NCBI RefSeq assembly: GCF_001011155.1
Contig: NZ_CP011479.1
Location: 1,258,501 to 1,322,500 of the forward strand
Direction of reading: 5' to 3'
Origin: Hoeflea sp. IMCC20628
GTDB lineage: Bacteria; Pseudomonadota; Alphaproteobacteria; Rhizobiales; Rhizobiaceae
DNA length: 64,000 bases
Made by a program: the position numbers and the translations under genes. The stretch's first letter is position 1; each line of letters begins with the position of its first letter. The notes under the pieces were generated by a model. It ran no database searches, was not told where the DNA came from, and was given only the letters and a program-made list of their open reading frames with translations. This document shows positions 9,511-19,722 of this stretch, piece by piece.

Positions 9511-10920
9511 TCAGTTTTCGTCCTCGTCACCTTCGGTCAGCTGTGCCGCTTTCGAACCGGCAATGCGCGCCACCAAATCCGCCAGTGTTTCCATCAGTGC
9601 CAGACCTGCGCCCGATTTGGAAGGCAGATCGGCTGATCCCGATGGCAACACTGCGTTGGCGAAGCCCAGTTTTTCGGCTTCCTTCAGCCGTAAACCTGTT
9701 TGCGCCACTGGCCGGATGGCTCCCGACAGGCTGACTTCGCCGAAATAGACGCAATCGGCGGGAAGGGCAAGCCCGGCAAGCGAGGAAACCAAGGCTGCGG
9801 CCACAGCCAGATCGGCCGCCGGTTCGGTGATCCGGTAACCACCGGCGATATTGAGGTAGACATCATGGCTGCCTAGCCGCACGCCGCAATGGGCTTCAAG
9901 CACGGCGAGGATCATCGCCAGGCGGGAGGAATCCCAGCCGATGACGGCGCGCCGCGGCGTCCCCAGGCTTGACGGTGCGACCAGCGCCTGGACTTCGACC
10001 AGCACCGGGCGTGTGCCCTCGATGCCGGCGAAAACCGCAGCACCCGGTGATTTGGCGTTGCGCTCGCCAAGGAAAAGTTCCGACGGGTTGGCGACCTCGC
10101 GCAATCCCTTGTCGGACATTTCGAACACGCCGATCTCATCGGTGGCGCCGAAGCGATTCTTGACCGTGCGCAGAATCCGGTAGTGATGGCCGCGGTCGCC
10201 TTCGAAATAAAGCACCGCATCGACCATGTGTTCAACAACGCGCGGGCCGGCGATCTGACCGTCCTTGGTGACGTGTCCGACCAGAACCATGGCAGCGCCG
10301 GTCTGCTTGGCGTAGCGCACCATGGCGTGCACGCCGGTGCGCACCTGGGTCACGGTGCCAGGCGCCGATCCGGCGAGATCGCTCCACAGGGTCTGGATCG
10401 AATCGATAATGACAAAATCCGGGCGCTTGCCGTCGGCCAATGTGGCGAGGATGTCTTCGACATTGGTTTCGGCGGCCAGAAGCACGCCAGAATCGGCAGC
10501 ACCCAGCCGCTGCGCCCGAAGCCGCACCTGGGCTACGGCTTCCTCGCCCGAGACATAGATCACCCGGTGGCCCTGACGGGCCAGGGCAGAGGCCGCTTGC
10601 ATCAGCAGCGTCGACTTGCCGATGCCGGGATCGCCGCCGACCAGCACCGCCGATCCGCGGACAAAGCCGCCGCCGGTGGCCCGGTCGAGCTCATTGATCA
10701 GGGTAGAGATGCGCGGCGCTTCCTCGATTTCGCCAGCCAGACTCGCCAGCGCCACCGGGCGGCCCTTGCGCGCTGCAGTCCCCGGACCACCACCAATGCC
10801 GGCTGTCGGACTGTCCTCGACAATGGTATTCCATTCGCCGCAGCCGTCGCATTTGCCGGCCCAGCGGGCATGCACGGTTCCGCAACTCTGACAGACGAAT
10901 TGAACGCGGGCTTTGGCCAA
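9511..10920 (-). CDS. radA: DNA repair protein RadA (Sms)
   Basis: A 469-residue branch-migration ATPase of recombination. An N-terminal zinc finger uses Cys10, Cys13, Cys24 and Cys27 (VCQSCG and KCDGCGEWNT). A RecA-like ATPase domain has Walker A GGDPGIGKST (about 95-104), and the RadA-specific KNRFG motif follows in the middle. The C-terminal third is a Lon-protease-like domain (GGYRITEPAADLAVAAAL). The length is normal. It lies between alr and cvpA in the conserved rhizobial order. Confidence 0.95.
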   Translation of the reverse strand: MAKARVQFVCQSCGTVHARWAGKCDGCGEWNTIVEDSPTAGIGGGPGTAARKGRPVALASLAGEIEEAPRISTLINELDRATGGGFVRGSAVLVGGDPGIGKSTLLMQAASALARQGHRVIYVSGEEAVAQVRLRAQRLGAADSGVLLAAETNVEDILATLADGKRPDFVIIDSIQTLWSDLAGSAPGTVTQVRTGVHAMVRYAKQTGAAMVLVGHVTKDGQIAGPRVVEHMVDAVLYFEGDRGHHYRILRTVKNRFGATDEIGVFEMSDKGLREVANPSELFLGERNAKSPGAAVFAGIEGTRPVLVEVQALVAPSSLGTPRRAVIGWDSSRLAMILAVLEAHCGVRLGSHDVYLNIAGGYRITEPAADLAVAAALVSSLAGLALPADCVYFGEVSLSGAIRPVAQTGLRLKEAEKLGFANAVLPSGSADLPSKSGAGLALMETLADLVARIAGSKAAQLTEGDEDEN

Positions 10921-11027
10921 GAGTTGCTACCTTCCAAGTTGCTGTATCGGTGCCGGTTTGTCAGGAAGAGAAAGGTTTGTCCACCCTTTGTTCCGTTTTG
11001 TCGGCGAGCATCGCTGTTCGAAAAGGT

Positions 11028-12161
11028 TCAACCCAGATAGCTGCGCGCGTAACGTCTGCCCAGCGAGGTCAGCAATTCGTAGCTGATGGTTCCTGCTGCA
11101 TCGGCGGCTTCTTCCAGCGGAATGGTCGGGCCGAGCAGTTCAATCCAGTCGCCCGGGTTGATCGCGCCATCAGGCAGATCGGTGACGTCGAACATGGTCA
11201 GGTCCATGGTGATCTTTCCAATCACCGGGATGCGGACGCCGTTGATTGCGCCGCAGGCGCCCTGTGGCACGGCCGATCGCAGCGGAACGCCCGAGCCGGA
11301 TGCCGAGCGGTGAAAGCCGTCGGCGTATCCTATGCCGCAGACTGCGATCCGGCTGTCGCGGGTGCAGCTGTGTGCGCCGCCGTAACTCACCGTCTCGCCA
11401 GCCTTGGCCTCGCGGATGACAAGCACACGGGTCTCGGCGGTGACAACGGTACGGAGACGGTTGGCCACGCCTGACACCGGCTCGCCGCCATAAAGCGCAA
11501 TGCCCGGCCGTGTCAGATCGTGGTGGACGGCTGCGCCAAGGAAAATGCCGCCAGAATTGGCGAGGCTTGCCTCGATCCCGGGAAAACAGGATCTGATGCC
11601 ATCAAACAGTTTGATCTGCCGTGCGTTGAGCGGATGGGCCGGGTCATCGGCACAGGCAAAATGGCTCATCACCAGACAGGGGGATGGAGCGCTGCCTTGC
11701 GAATGGGCCGCGGCCTGTTCGGGCGTCAGTCCAAGCCGGTTCATGCCGGTGTCGATGTGCAGCGCATAATCCCGGGTGCCGGCGTTCTCAAGCCAAAAGG
11801 CGGCCTGTTCCGGCGAGTTGATGATCGGAATGAGATCATGCGCCAGTGTCTGCGCAAACGAACCTTCAAAAACGCCGTTCAGAACATAAATGCGGGCGTC
11901 GGGCAGCAATGGCCGCAAGCCCGCACCTTCATTGGCATCGGCGACGAAGAAGTCCCTGCACCCCTCGCGTGCCAGTCTCGGCGCAACCCGGTCTGCGCCG
12001 GTTCCATAGCCATTGGCCTTTACCGCCGCGCCGCAACGGGCGCTGCCGGAGAGGTCACGCATTTTCCGCCAGTTTTCAGCAAGTGCTGTCAGATCAACGC
12101 TCAGGCGCGTTGTCGCTGCGGACAGGGAAGCGTGGTCAATGGCGCTCGCGGATGTCGTCAA
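11028..12161 (-). CDS. alr: Alanine racemase
   Basis: A 377-residue PLP-dependent enzyme that supplies D-alanine for peptidoglycan. The PLP lysine lies in AAVKANGYG (Lys48), where the family usually reads VKANAYG, a conservative change. The catalytic tyrosine region is CGIGYADGFHR in the C-terminal beta domain. It is 9 bases downstream of dnaB on the same strand, so the two are likely cotranscribed. Confidence 0.94.
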   Translation of the reverse strand: MTTSASAIDHASLSAATTRLSVDLTALAENWRKMRDLSGSARCGAAVKANGYGTGADRVAPRLAREGCRDFFVADANEGAGLRPLLPDARIYVLNGVFEGSFAQTLAHDLIPIINSPEQAAFWLENAGTRDYALHIDTGMNRLGLTPEQAAAHSQGSAPSPCLVMSHFACADDPAHPLNARQIKLFDGIRSCFPGIEASLANSGGIFLGAAVHHDLTRPGIALYGGEPVSGVANRLRTVVTAETRVLVIREAKAGETVSYGGAHSCTRDSRIAVCGIGYADGFHRSASGSGVPLRSAVPQGACGAINGVRIPVIGKITMDLTMFDVTDLPDGAINPGDWIELLGPTIPLEEAADAAGTISYELLTSLGRRYARSYLG

Positions 12162-12170
12162 ACCGTGGAC

Positions 12171-13703
12171 CTATTCGTCGTGGGTGAACTGGTTGTAGGA
12201 ATTGTCTGCCAGATCGGCAAAGCGGGTGAATTCCGCCTGGAAGCCCAACTGCACGGTGCCGGTCGGTCCGTGGCGCTGCTTGGCGATGATGACGTCGGCG
12301 GTGCCTTTGACCTTCAGCATCTTTTCTTCCCAGGCCAGGTATTCCGGGGTCTTGATGTCGGCGGCAATCTCGTCCTGCGCCCGGCGTGGCTCGCCGTTCT
12401 TGACATAATATTCTTCGCGGAACACGAACAGCACCACGTCGGCGTCCTGCTCGATCGAACCCGATTCACGCAAGTCGGAGAGCTGCGGGCGCTTGTCCTC
12501 GCGGCTTTCCACCTGACGCGACAGCTGCGACAGGGCGATGATGGGAACATTGAGTTCCTTGCCGAGCGCCTTCAGGCCGGTGGTGATCTGGGTGATTTCC
12601 TGCACCCGGTTGTCGCTCGACTTGCCCGAACCGGTCATCAGCTGGATGTAGTCGATGACCAGCACGTCAAGGCCGCGCTGGCGCTTGAGGCGGCGGGCGC
12701 GGGCCGACAATTGCGCAATCGAGATACCACCGGTCTGGTCGATGAATAGCGGGATCTTCTGCATCATCTGCGAGCAGCCGACGAGCTTTTCGAAATCGGC
12801 CTCGGAAATTTCACCACGGCGAATTTTCGACGACGAGATTTCGGTCTGCTCGGAAATGATACGGGTGGCGAGCTGTTCTGCCGACATTTCCAGCGAATAG
12901 AAGCCGACAACGCCGCCATTCTTGGCCTTCATCGAACCATCGGCCTGCACCTCGCCCTCATAGGCCTGGGCGATGTTGAAGGCGATGTTGGTGGCAAGCG
13001 AGGTCTTGCCCATGCCCGGGCGTCCGGCCAGCACGATCAAGTCGGACGACTGCAGGCCGCCCATGCGCTCATCGAGCGACGAGATGCCGGTTGACACGCC
13101 AGACAGTCCGCCATCGCGCTGAAAGGCGGCGCCGGCCATGTCGATGGCCATTGAAACGGCGTCATTGAAGGACTGGAAGCCTCCATCATAACGGCCGGTT
13201 TCGGCGAGCTCGAACAGGCGGCGTTCGGCATCTTCGATCTGGGTGCCCGGCGGCATGTCGAGCGGCGCGTCATAGGCAATGTTGACCATGTCCTCGCCGA
13301 TCGAAATCAGCGCCCGGCGCTGCGCCAGGTCATAGATGGCGCGGCCATAGTCTTCGGCATTGATGATGGTGACGGCTTCAGTCGCCAGACGGGCGAGATA
13401 TTGTGCCACGGTCATGTCGCCGACTTTCGAGTCGGCGGGCAGGAAGGTCTTGATCGTCACCGGGTTGGCGGTCTTGCCCATGCGGATGATGTCGCCGCCG
13501 ACCTCGTAAATCTTGCTGTGCAGCGGTTCCTGGAAATGGGTCGGCTTGAGGAAATCCGAAACGCGGTAAAACGCGTCATTGTTGACCAGCATGGCTCCGA
13601 GCAACGCCTGTTCGGCCTCGATGTTGGACGGAGCCTCGCGAAACAACGGGCTTTTCTCGGCTCTGGCCGGAATAGGCTCTATTTTTCGCGCAGCATCATT
13701 CAT
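12171..13703 (-). CDS. dnaB: Replicative DNA helicase DnaB
   Basis: A 510-residue hexameric helicase that unwinds DNA at the replication fork. The N-terminal domain holds NIEAEQALLGAML, and the RecA-like C-terminal domain has Walker A GRPGMGKTS, Walker B LDVLVIDYIQLM, and the SQLSRQVESR and LRESGSIEQDAD motifs. The ATG at 13703 is chosen because the protein then begins MNDAARK, as expected for relatives, with GAGGA about 11 bases upstream. An in-frame ATG at 13739 would add 12 residues. No intein interrupts it. Confidence 0.95.
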   Translation of the reverse strand: MNDAARKIEPIPARAEKSPLFREAPSNIEAEQALLGAMLVNNDAFYRVSDFLKPTHFQEPLHSKIYEVGGDIIRMGKTANPVTIKTFLPADSKVGDMTVAQYLARLATEAVTIINAEDYGRAIYDLAQRRALISIGEDMVNIAYDAPLDMPPGTQIEDAERRLFELAETGRYDGGFQSFNDAVSMAIDMAGAAFQRDGGLSGVSTGISSLDERMGGLQSSDLIVLAGRPGMGKTSLATNIAFNIAQAYEGEVQADGSMKAKNGGVVGFYSLEMSAEQLATRIISEQTEISSSKIRRGEISEADFEKLVGCSQMMQKIPLFIDQTGGISIAQLSARARRLKRQRGLDVLVIDYIQLMTGSGKSSDNRVQEITQITTGLKALGKELNVPIIALSQLSRQVESREDKRPQLSDLRESGSIEQDADVVLFVFREEYYVKNGEPRRAQDEIAADIKTPEYLAWEEKMLKVKGTADVIIAKQRHGPTGTVQLGFQAEFTRFADLADNSYNQFTHDE

Positions 13704-13919
13704 TGTGTCTTCAATCCTCGTCGGGGTGCGGGCAATCATCTGACATAACCGGATGGGACGGCCATGTCTGCGTTAAACGGACGCGATTCGACCAAGCTCC
13801 ATTTTTGTTCCCATTGTCCTCGTTGTCCACAGGCCAGTTCAACCATGAGCGGACCAAGACATGAAAATCCAAAAAAGTGCTTGGCTGTGACAATTGCCGA
13901 ATCGAATCAGACGCCCGGT

Positions 13920-14471
13920 TCAGGGAGCACTCACAAGGCTGTTGCTGTCGACAAGCCTGGCATAGGTGCCTGAGAGCCCGGCCATGAACGCCGCATGGAC
14001 CTGGACCGCCGGAACCGCGACGCCGTCAAACTCACTGTCGCGCGCTGCGCAGGCGTCGTGAACCACAGTAACGTCATAGCCCAGATCCTTGGCGGCGCGG
14101 GCGGTGGCGTCGATGCACATCTGGCTCATGGCGCCGATGATGATGACGCGCGATATGCCCCGCGACGAAAGCGTGTCCTGAAGCCTTGTGTCGACAAAAC
14201 TGTTGGGCCGGTGCTTGAGGATCTTTTCCTCACCCGCAACCGGGGCGACGGAGGGGTGTATTTCGGCGCCCTTGCTGCCGGGCCTGAAGAACGGCGCTTC
14301 GTCGGAGGGAATCTCATGATGGATGTGAACCACCATTTGCCCCTGCTTGCGGGCGTGTTCGAGAACCCTGGCCGCATTCGTGCTGGCTTCGTCCATCTTG
14401 TGGAGTGGCCAGCGGCCGCTCTCGAAGTAGTCATTCTGGATATCGACGAGGATAAGAGCTGTGTCGGTCAT
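13920..14471 (-). CDS. Isochorismatase-family cysteine hydrolase
   Basis: A 183-residue protein with the family fold: ALILVDIQNDYF (catalytic Asp about residue 9), a lysine in the central segment KILKHRPNSF, and the nucleophile in IIGAMSQMCIDATAR (Cys about 118) followed by VVHDACAARD. Relatives act on nicotinamide, N-carbamoyl compounds or isochorismate; the substrate is not clear here. It is transcribed away from the GlxA-type regulator at 14565, which probably controls it through the 93-base intergenic region. Confidence 0.87.
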   Translation of the reverse strand: MTDTALILVDIQNDYFESGRWPLHKMDEASTNAARVLEHARKQGQMVVHIHHEIPSDEAPFFRPGSKGAEIHPSVAPVAGEEKILKHRPNSFVDTRLQDTLSSRGISRVIIIGAMSQMCIDATARAAKDLGYDVTVVHDACAARDSEFDGVAVPAVQVHAAFMAGLSGTYARLVDSNSLVSAP

Positions 14472-14564
14472 GAGGATCTCCTTTGATTGGTGATGCAGAT
14501 TTACAGAAGGTATCGATCCGAATAAATTGGCGGGTATGACAAATACTATGCTGATATCGCCAAG

Positions 14565-15503
14565 ATGATGGCGCCCGATCGATTGCTTGCCATCATGGCC
14601 TATTCAGGCGCTCAGGAATCAGCGGTTCTCGGATTGGCCGACCTGCTGGATGCCGCCAATCTCATCAGCACCGGCCAGAACGGCGTGGTGATCAAGGTCA
14701 GTACCATCCGGCCAGAGGACCTGGCTCAAAGCCGAACATCGTTTGATGCGCTGATTCTGCCGCCAAACCGGAGCGGTGCGCGTGGCGCGGAGGATCAAGC
14801 GGTGCACAGCTGGATCCGGCAGCAGCACGGGGCAGGGACGTTGACGGCATCGGTCTGCGCCGGAGTGTTCTGGCTTGGCCACGCCGGATTGCTCAGCTCG
14901 CGGCCGGTGACAACCCATTGGGCACTTGAAGATGAATTTCGCCAGACCTTTCCGGATGCGGATTTGCAGCCAGAGCATCTGCTGATTGACGACAACGACA
15001 TTGTCACCGCGGGCGGCATGATGGCCTGGGTGGACCTTGGCCTGTTCTTCGTCGAGCGCTGGCAAGGCATCGATGTGTTGACCAGCACAGCGCGACATCT
15101 GCTGATTGATCCCGGCAAACGCGAGCAGCGCAATTACCGCAGCTTTCGCCCCAATCTCCACCATGGCGACGAAACCATCCTGGCGCTGCAGTTGTGGATG
15201 GAAGGCCATGTCGAGGATGATTTGAGCGCGGAGGCGCTCGAGCTCAGGACCAGGCTGTCCGGGCGCACCTTCCTGCGCCGCTTCAAGGCCGCGACTGGGG
15301 TGAGCCCCAATGCCTATGTACAGGCGTTGCGGATCGAAAAGGCGCGCGGATTGCTCGAGCGGACCCGGGAGCCGGTCAGTGCCGTGGGCTGGTCGGTGGG
15401 CTATCAGGATATCTCGGCCTTTGGTCGGGTGTTCCGGTCGATCACCGGGCTCAGCGCCGTAGAATACAGACGCCGTTTCAGCGTTCTCGATGTCAGGCGC
15501 TGA
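14565..15503 (+). CDS. GlxA-type AraC regulator with DJ-1/PfpI domain
   Basis: A 312-residue protein. The N-terminal 180 residues form a DJ-1/PfpI domain with a cysteine at the nucleophile elbow (TASVCAGVFWLG). The C-terminal 100 residues are an AraC-type double helix-turn-helix: SGRTFLRRFKAATGVSP, then VGWSVGYQDISAFGRVFRSITG. This architecture is shared by GlxA, CdhR and ArgR-type activators of nitrogen-compound catabolism. It lies divergent to the isochorismatase-type hydrolase, which is its likely target. The effector is unknown. Confidence 0.88.
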   Translation: MMAPDRLLAIMAYSGAQESAVLGLADLLDAANLISTGQNGVVIKVSTIRPEDLAQSRTSFDALILPPNRSGARGAEDQAVHSWIRQQHGAGTLTASVCAGVFWLGHAGLLSSRPVTTHWALEDEFRQTFPDADLQPEHLLIDDNDIVTAGGMMAWVDLGLFFVERWQGIDVLTSTARHLLIDPGKREQRNYRSFRPNLHHGDETILALQLWMEGHVEDDLSAEALELRTRLSGRTFLRRFKAATGVSPNAYVQALRIEKARGLLERTREPVSAVGWSVGYQDISAFGRVFRSITGLSAVEYRRRFSVLDVRR

Positions 15504-15511
15504 CTCTGGCT

Positions 15512-16015
15512 TTACGGCTGATGATGATCATCATCTTTTGGACGATCGGCCGCTGTCAATTCTTCCTGGGCGAGCAAGTGTTCGCTTTCAAAGGCAATGT
15601 GGCGGCGCATGGCTTCAAAAAATCCGCGCAGCATGTAGCCGGTGGCCTCGACATTGATATCGGCGTTGCCTGCTCCCATTGCGTGCAGGGCTTCGATCAA
15701 TTCCTCGGCGAAACATTCATCCTCGCAATGCTCGAATCGCAACCGGTTGAGCGTCGCCTCGATTTTGCTGTCGCCTTTGAGCCGTTCGGCGATCATCGGA
15801 AACACCACGTCTTCCTCGAACCGGTGAACGCCGCGGATCATCGGGCCGAGAGCGCGGGCAGCATAAATGCACTTCTGCCGATTGATGCCGCCCGGAAGAG
15901 AATCAGCAATTTCTTCGAGCCGGTCGCACAGCAGCAGTTGCTCCTTGTGTGCCTTGCGCAGGGCGGCAATCGGGTCTTCGCCGTGCGCCAGCCTGATTGT
16001 GGCATCGTCTGTCAT
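15512..16015 (-). CDS. Hemerythrin-domain protein
   Basis: A 167-residue four-helix-bundle protein with the spaced His/Glu ligands of a hemerythrin-like domain: KAHKEQLL, VHRFEEDVVFP, FEHCEDECFAEEL and RRHIAFESEHLL. Such proteins bind oxygen, NO or iron through a di-iron site. The gene is divergent to ccoN, and the FNR-type box at 16104-16117 lies between them, so oxygen-responsive expression is plausible. The ATG at 16015 is preferred over a TTG five codons upstream (16030). The tail ends in a histidine-rich DDDHHQP. Confidence 0.82.
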   Translation of the reverse strand: MTDDATIRLAHGEDPIAALRKAHKEQLLLCDRLEEIADSLPGGINRQKCIYAARALGPMIRGVHRFEEDVVFPMIAERLKGDSKIEATLNRLRFEHCEDECFAEELIEALHAMGAGNADINVEATGYMLRGFFEAMRRHIAFESEHLLAQEELTAADRPKDDDHHQP

Positions 16016-16103
16016 GAAGCGGTATCCCAATGTAAAGAGCGGATATTATTGGTTCTTATGTCCCTCTTCGCAGCAAGACTAAGATCGGGATCATTGGGCG
16101 TCC

Positions 16104-16117
16104 TTGACTTGGATCAA
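16104..16117. promoter_or_regulatory. FNR/FixK-type box upstream of ccoNOQP
   Basis: TTGAC-TTGG-ATCAA matches the anaerobox TTGAT-N4-ATCAA with one mismatch, and the FixK consensus TTGA-N6-TCAA fully. Its centre is about 128 bases before the ccoN ATG and about 95 bases before the hemerythrin ATG, so it could serve either or both divergent promoters. ccoNOQP operons in rhizobia are classically activated through such a box in low oxygen. Confidence 0.75.
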
Positions 16118-16238
16118 GGCGGCAGGCGGTTGCTTCTGCGATTTGTTCCACAGCTCGGCAAAGTCCGCGGTTTGTCCAAGGGGGCGGCGTAGCGGATTTG
16201 GCCGGTTACAGATTTGATATCCCTGGGGAATACCAACC

Positions 16239-17858
16239 ATGAAATACGCTTTCGAAACAATCGCCGTGGGCATAGGTGCCTTTTTGGCGTTGCTCGGCGT
16301 GGCTTTCGCCAAGGACGACCAGTTCGAGGCCCATATGTGGGTCTTGTTCGTCGTGCTTCTGGCGGGAACCGTGCTGCTGCTGCGGCGCGTCAATTTTTCA
16401 CCCGTCACCGGCCAATCCGCTGACGATGGATCCGGCTATTTCGACGAGGTGGTGCGATACGGCATCATTGCCACGACCATCTGGGGCATCGTCGGATTTC
16501 TGGTCGGCGTCATTGTCGCCTTCCAGCTGGCCTTTCCGGATCTCAACATTGAGCCGTGGTTCAATTTCGGTCGTACAAGGCCATTGCACACCTCGGCGGT
16601 GGTTTTTGCCTTTGGCGGTAACGCGCTGATCGCAACATCGCTTTATGTTGTCCAGCGTACGTCTCGGGCACGGCTGTTCGGCGGCAATCTCGCCTGGTTC
16701 GTGTTCTGGGGCTATCAGCTGTTCATCGTCATGGCTGCGACCGGCTATCTGCTTGGTATCACCCAGGCACGCGAATATGCCGAGCCTGAATGGTATGTCG
16801 ACCTGTGGCTGACCCTTGTCTGGGTGGCCTATCTGGTGGTCTTCATGGGGACGCTGTTCAAGCGCAAGGAACCCCACATCTATGTGGCGAACTGGTTCTA
16901 CTTGGCCTTCATTATCACTATCGCCATGCTGCACATCGTCAACAATCTGGCGATGCCGGTGTCGTTTCTCGGTGTGAAGAGCTATTCGCTGTTTGCGGGG
17001 GTGCAGGATGCCCTGACGCAATGGTGGTATGGCCATAACGCGGTCGGGTTCTTCCTCACTGCCGGCTTTCTGGGCATGATGTATTACTTCATCCCCAAAC
17101 AGGCCAACCGGCCGGTCTATTCCTACCGGCTGTCGATCATCCATTTCTGGTCGCTGATCTTCCTCTATATCTGGGCCGGTCCGCACCATCTGCACTACAC
17201 GGCTCTGCCGGACTGGGCGCAGACGCTGGGCATGGTGTTCTCGATCATGCTGTGGATGCCCTCATGGGGCGGCATGATCAACGGTCTGATGACGCTGTCG
17301 GGCGCCTGGGACAAGATCCGCACCGATCCGATCATCCGGATGATGGTGATTGCGGTGGCGTTTTACGGCATGTCGACCTTTGAGGGTCCGATGATGTCGA
17401 TCAAGGCGGTCAATTCGCTCAGCCACTACACCGACTGGACCATTGGTCACGTGCATTCCGGTGCGCTCGGCTGGGTCGGCATGATCACCTTTGGCGCCAT
17501 CTACTATCTGGTGCCGAAACTGTGGAACCGCCCGCGGCTCTACTCCATGCGGCTGGTCAACTGGCACTTCTGGCTGGCCACACTCGGCATCGTTGTCTAC
17601 GCAGCGGTTCTGTGGGTTGCCGGTATCCAGCAGGGCCTGATGTGGCGTGAATACAATGATCAGGGCTTCCTGGTGTATTCCTTCGCTGAATCCGTGGCGG
17701 CGATGTTCCCTTACTATCTGCTGCGCGCCATTGGCGGGCTGATGTACCTCGCTGGCGGCATCATCATGGGCTGGAACGTGTTGATGACCATCCTTGGCCA
17801 TGAACGGGACGAGGTCCCGATTCCGGGCAGCGAACCCGTCATGCAGCCGGCAGAGTAG
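16239..17858 (+). CDS. ccoN: cbb3-type cytochrome c oxidase subunit I
   Basis: A 539-residue catalytic subunit of the high-affinity cbb3 terminal oxidase, in the cytoplasmic membrane. It has about 12-14 hydrophobic helices and the conserved histidine segments [14 protein letters not shown] (heme b ligand region), [19 protein letters not shown] (CuB and cross-linked Tyr region), [15 protein letters not shown], and [17 protein letters not shown] (heme ligands). GGGGA lies about 11 bases before the ATG. It is the first gene of ccoNOQP. Confidence 0.97.
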   Translation: MKYAFETIAVGIGAFLALLGVAFAKDDQFEAHMWVLFVVLLAGTVLLLRRVNFSPVTGQSADDGSGYFDEVVRYGIIATTIWGIVGFLVGVIVAFQLAFPDLNIEPWFNFGRTRPLHTSAVVFAFGGNALIATSLYVVQRTSRARLFGGNLAWFVFWGYQLFIVMAATGYLLGITQAREYAEPEWYVDLWLTLVWVAYLVVFMGTLFKRKEPHIYVANWFYLAFIITIAMLHIVNNLAMPVSFLGVKSYSLFAGVQDALTQWWYGHNAVGFFLTAGFLGMMYYFIPKQANRPVYSYRLSIIHFWSLIFLYIWAGPHHLHYTALPDWAQTLGMVFSIMLWMPSWGGMINGLMTLSGAWDKIRTDPIIRMMVIAVAFYGMSTFEGPMMSIKAVNSLSHYTDWTIGHVHSGALGWVGMITFGAIYYLVPKLWNRPRLYSMRLVNWHFWLATLGIVVYAAVLWVAGIQQGLMWREYNDQGFLVYSFAESVAAMFPYYLLRAIGGLMYLAGGIIMGWNVLMTILGHERDEVPIPGSEPVMQPAE

Positions 17859-17870
17859 GAGACAAGAACG

Positions 17871-18602
17871 ATGTCACTTTTAGATAAACACGGTATCATT
17901 GAGCGGAACGCAACCCTGCTTATGGTCGGCTCGCTGGTGGTGGTCAGTATCGGCGGTATCGTCGAAATCACACCGCTCTTCTATCTCGAGAACACCATCG
18001 AGAAAGTCGATGGAATGCGGCCCTACTCGCCGCTGGAACTGGCCGGGCGCAACATCTATATCCGCGAAGGCTGCTATACCTGCCACAGCCAGATGATCCG
18101 CCCCTTCCGGGACGAGGTCGAACGCTATGGCCATTACAGCCTTGCGGCGGAATCGATGTATGACCATCCGTTCCAGTGGGGATCGAAGCGGACGGGGCCA
18201 GACCTCGCCCGCGTCGGCAATCGCTACTCGAATGAATGGCATGTCGAGCACCTGACCGAGCCCCGCTCGGTGGTGCCCGAATCGATCATGCCGAGTTACT
18301 CGTTCCTGAAGACGACGCCGCTCAAGGTGGCCAATGTCACCGCCGATCTGCAGGCAAACCTTGCAGTCGGTGTGCCTTACACCGAGGACATGATCGCCAA
18401 TGCCAAGGCAGACCTGATGGGGCAATCCGACCCCAATGCGGATACCTCGGGCATCGAGGAGCGTTATCCGAAGGCCAAGCTGGGTGATTTCGATGGCGAC
18501 CCGGCTGTGGTCACCGAGATGGACGCGCTTGTGTCCTATTTGCAGATGCTTGGTACGTTGGTCGATTTCTCGACCTACGACGAAGCGGCCGGTTACCGGT
18601 AG
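17871..18602 (+). CDS. ccoO: cbb3-type oxidase subunit II (mono-heme cytochrome c)
   Basis: A 243-residue subunit with one N-terminal membrane anchor (about 18-40) and a periplasmic cytochrome c domain. The heme motif is CYTCH near residue 65, followed by [15 protein letters not shown]. Met axial ligand candidates lie in [10 protein letters not shown]. It passes electrons to CcoN. It follows ccoN by 12 bases. Confidence 0.97.
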   Translation: MSLLDKHGIIERNATLLMVGSLVVVSIGGIVEITPLFYLENTIEKVDGMRPYSPLELAGRNIYIREGCYTCHSQMIRPFRDEVERYGHYSLAAESMYDHPFQWGSKRTGPDLARVGNRYSNEWHVEHLTEPRSVVPESIMPSYSFLKTTPLKVANVTADLQANLAVGVPYTEDMIANAKADLMGQSDPNADTSGIEERYPKAKLGDFDGDPAVVTEMDALVSYLQMLGTLVDFSTYDEAAGYR

Positions 18603-18613
18603 GGGGCTAAGCA

Positions 18614-18766
18614 ATGGAAACCTATACAGCAATGCGCCACTTCGCCGACAGCTGGGGACTCGTCTTCCTGTTTGTCGTGTTCGTTGGCATGGTGCTCTTT
18701 CTGCTCAGGCCCGGCGCCAAGAAAGCCGCCGATGATGCAGCGCAAATCCCGTTGAAGGAGGACTGA
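18614..18766 (+). CDS. ccoQ: cbb3-type oxidase subunit IV (CcoQ)
   Basis: A 50-residue protein from ATG 18614 to TGA 18764-18766. A short amphipathic start (METYTAMRHFADSWG) leads into one membrane helix (about 15-31) and a charged lysine/aspartate tail. This is the standard size and layout of CcoQ, which stabilises the cbb3 complex. It sits between ccoO and ccoP with 11- and 3-base spacings. Confidence 0.93.
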   Translation: METYTAMRHFADSWGLVFLFVVFVGMVLFLLRPGAKKAADDAAQIPLKED

Positions 18767-18769
18767 GAG

Positions 18770-19633
18770 ATGTCCGAGAAACACATTGATGAGGTTACCG
18801 GTGTCGAGACCACCGGCCACGAGTGGGATGGTATCCGGGAATTGAACAACCCGATGCCGCGCTGGTGGCTGTGGACGTTCTATCTCTGCATAATCTGGGC
18901 CATCGGTTATGCCATCGCCTATCCGGCGATACCGCTGATCAATGGGGCCACACCCGGACTGCTGGGCTATTCCAGCCGTGCCGATGTGGTTGCCGAACTG
19001 GCCGACGCGAAGGTCGCTCAGGGGGCTCTGCTCGAAAAGATCGCCGCCACTCCGGTGGCAGATATCGCCGGTGATCAGGAATTGCTGCAATTCGCCATTG
19101 CCGGCGGCTCGTCCGCCTTCAAGGTCAATTGTGCCCAGTGCCACGGCTCGGGCGCTTCCGGGTCAGCCGGTTATCCCAATCTCAATGATGACGACTGGAT
19201 GTGGGGCGGAACGATCGACCAGATCTACCACACCATTGCCCACGGCATTCGCTATGATGCCGATGAAGACACCCACTTTTCCGAAATGCCGGCCTTTGCC
19301 GACATGCTCGAGCCCGAACAGATCAACCAGGTTGCCGCCTATGTGGTGAGCCTGAGCGATACGCCATCCGACGCGGCTCTGGTCGCGCCCGGCCAGGAGG
19401 TGTTTGCTGAAAACTGCGCCGCCTGCCATGGCGACAATGCCGAAGGTATCGTTGATTTCGGTGCGCCACGGCTGTCAGACGGCATCTGGCTCAAGGGCTC
19501 TACCGAAGCGCAGATCGTGGCGCAGGTGCGGGCTCCCAAGCATGGTGTCATGCCAGCCTGGGTCGGTCGCCTCGGCGAACCAACAGTCAAGCAGCTGGCG
19601 GTCTATGTCCACACGCTGGGCGGCGGGCTGTAA
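18770..19633 (+). CDS. ccoP: cbb3-type oxidase subunit III (di-heme cytochrome c)
   Basis: A 287-residue subunit with an N-terminal domain, one membrane helix at about 34-56 (preceded by NNPMPRWWLWTFY, diagnostic for CcoP), and two periplasmic cytochrome c domains with CAQCH (about 123-127) and CAACH (about 217-221). It receives electrons from soluble cytochrome c and hands them to CcoO. It is the last gene of the operon, which ends at the hairpin at 19689. Confidence 0.97.
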   Translation: MSEKHIDEVTGVETTGHEWDGIRELNNPMPRWWLWTFYLCIIWAIGYAIAYPAIPLINGATPGLLGYSSRADVVAELADAKVAQGALLEKIAATPVADIAGDQELLQFAIAGGSSAFKVNCAQCHGSGASGSAGYPNLNDDDWMWGGTIDQIYHTIAHGIRYDADEDTHFSEMPAFADMLEPEQINQVAAYVVSLSDTPSDAALVAPGQEVFAENCAACHGDNAEGIVDFGAPRLSDGIWLKGSTEAQIVAQVRAPKHGVMPAWVGRLGEPTVKQLAVYVHTLGGGL

Positions 19634-19688
19634 AGGCTGAGCTATCCGGGGTCTTGGAAATAGGGCCTGTCAGAGATCAGGCAATGAA

Positions 19689-19722
19689 CCCCGCCGGATG
19701 CAAGTCCGGCGGGGTTTTGTTT
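19689..19722 (+). terminator. Rho-independent terminator of ccoNOQP
   Basis: CCCCGCCGGA (19689-19698) and TCCGGCGGGG (19705-19714) form a perfect 10-bp stem with a 6-base loop, followed directly by TTTTGTTT. It lies 55 bases after the ccoP stop. Confidence 0.92.
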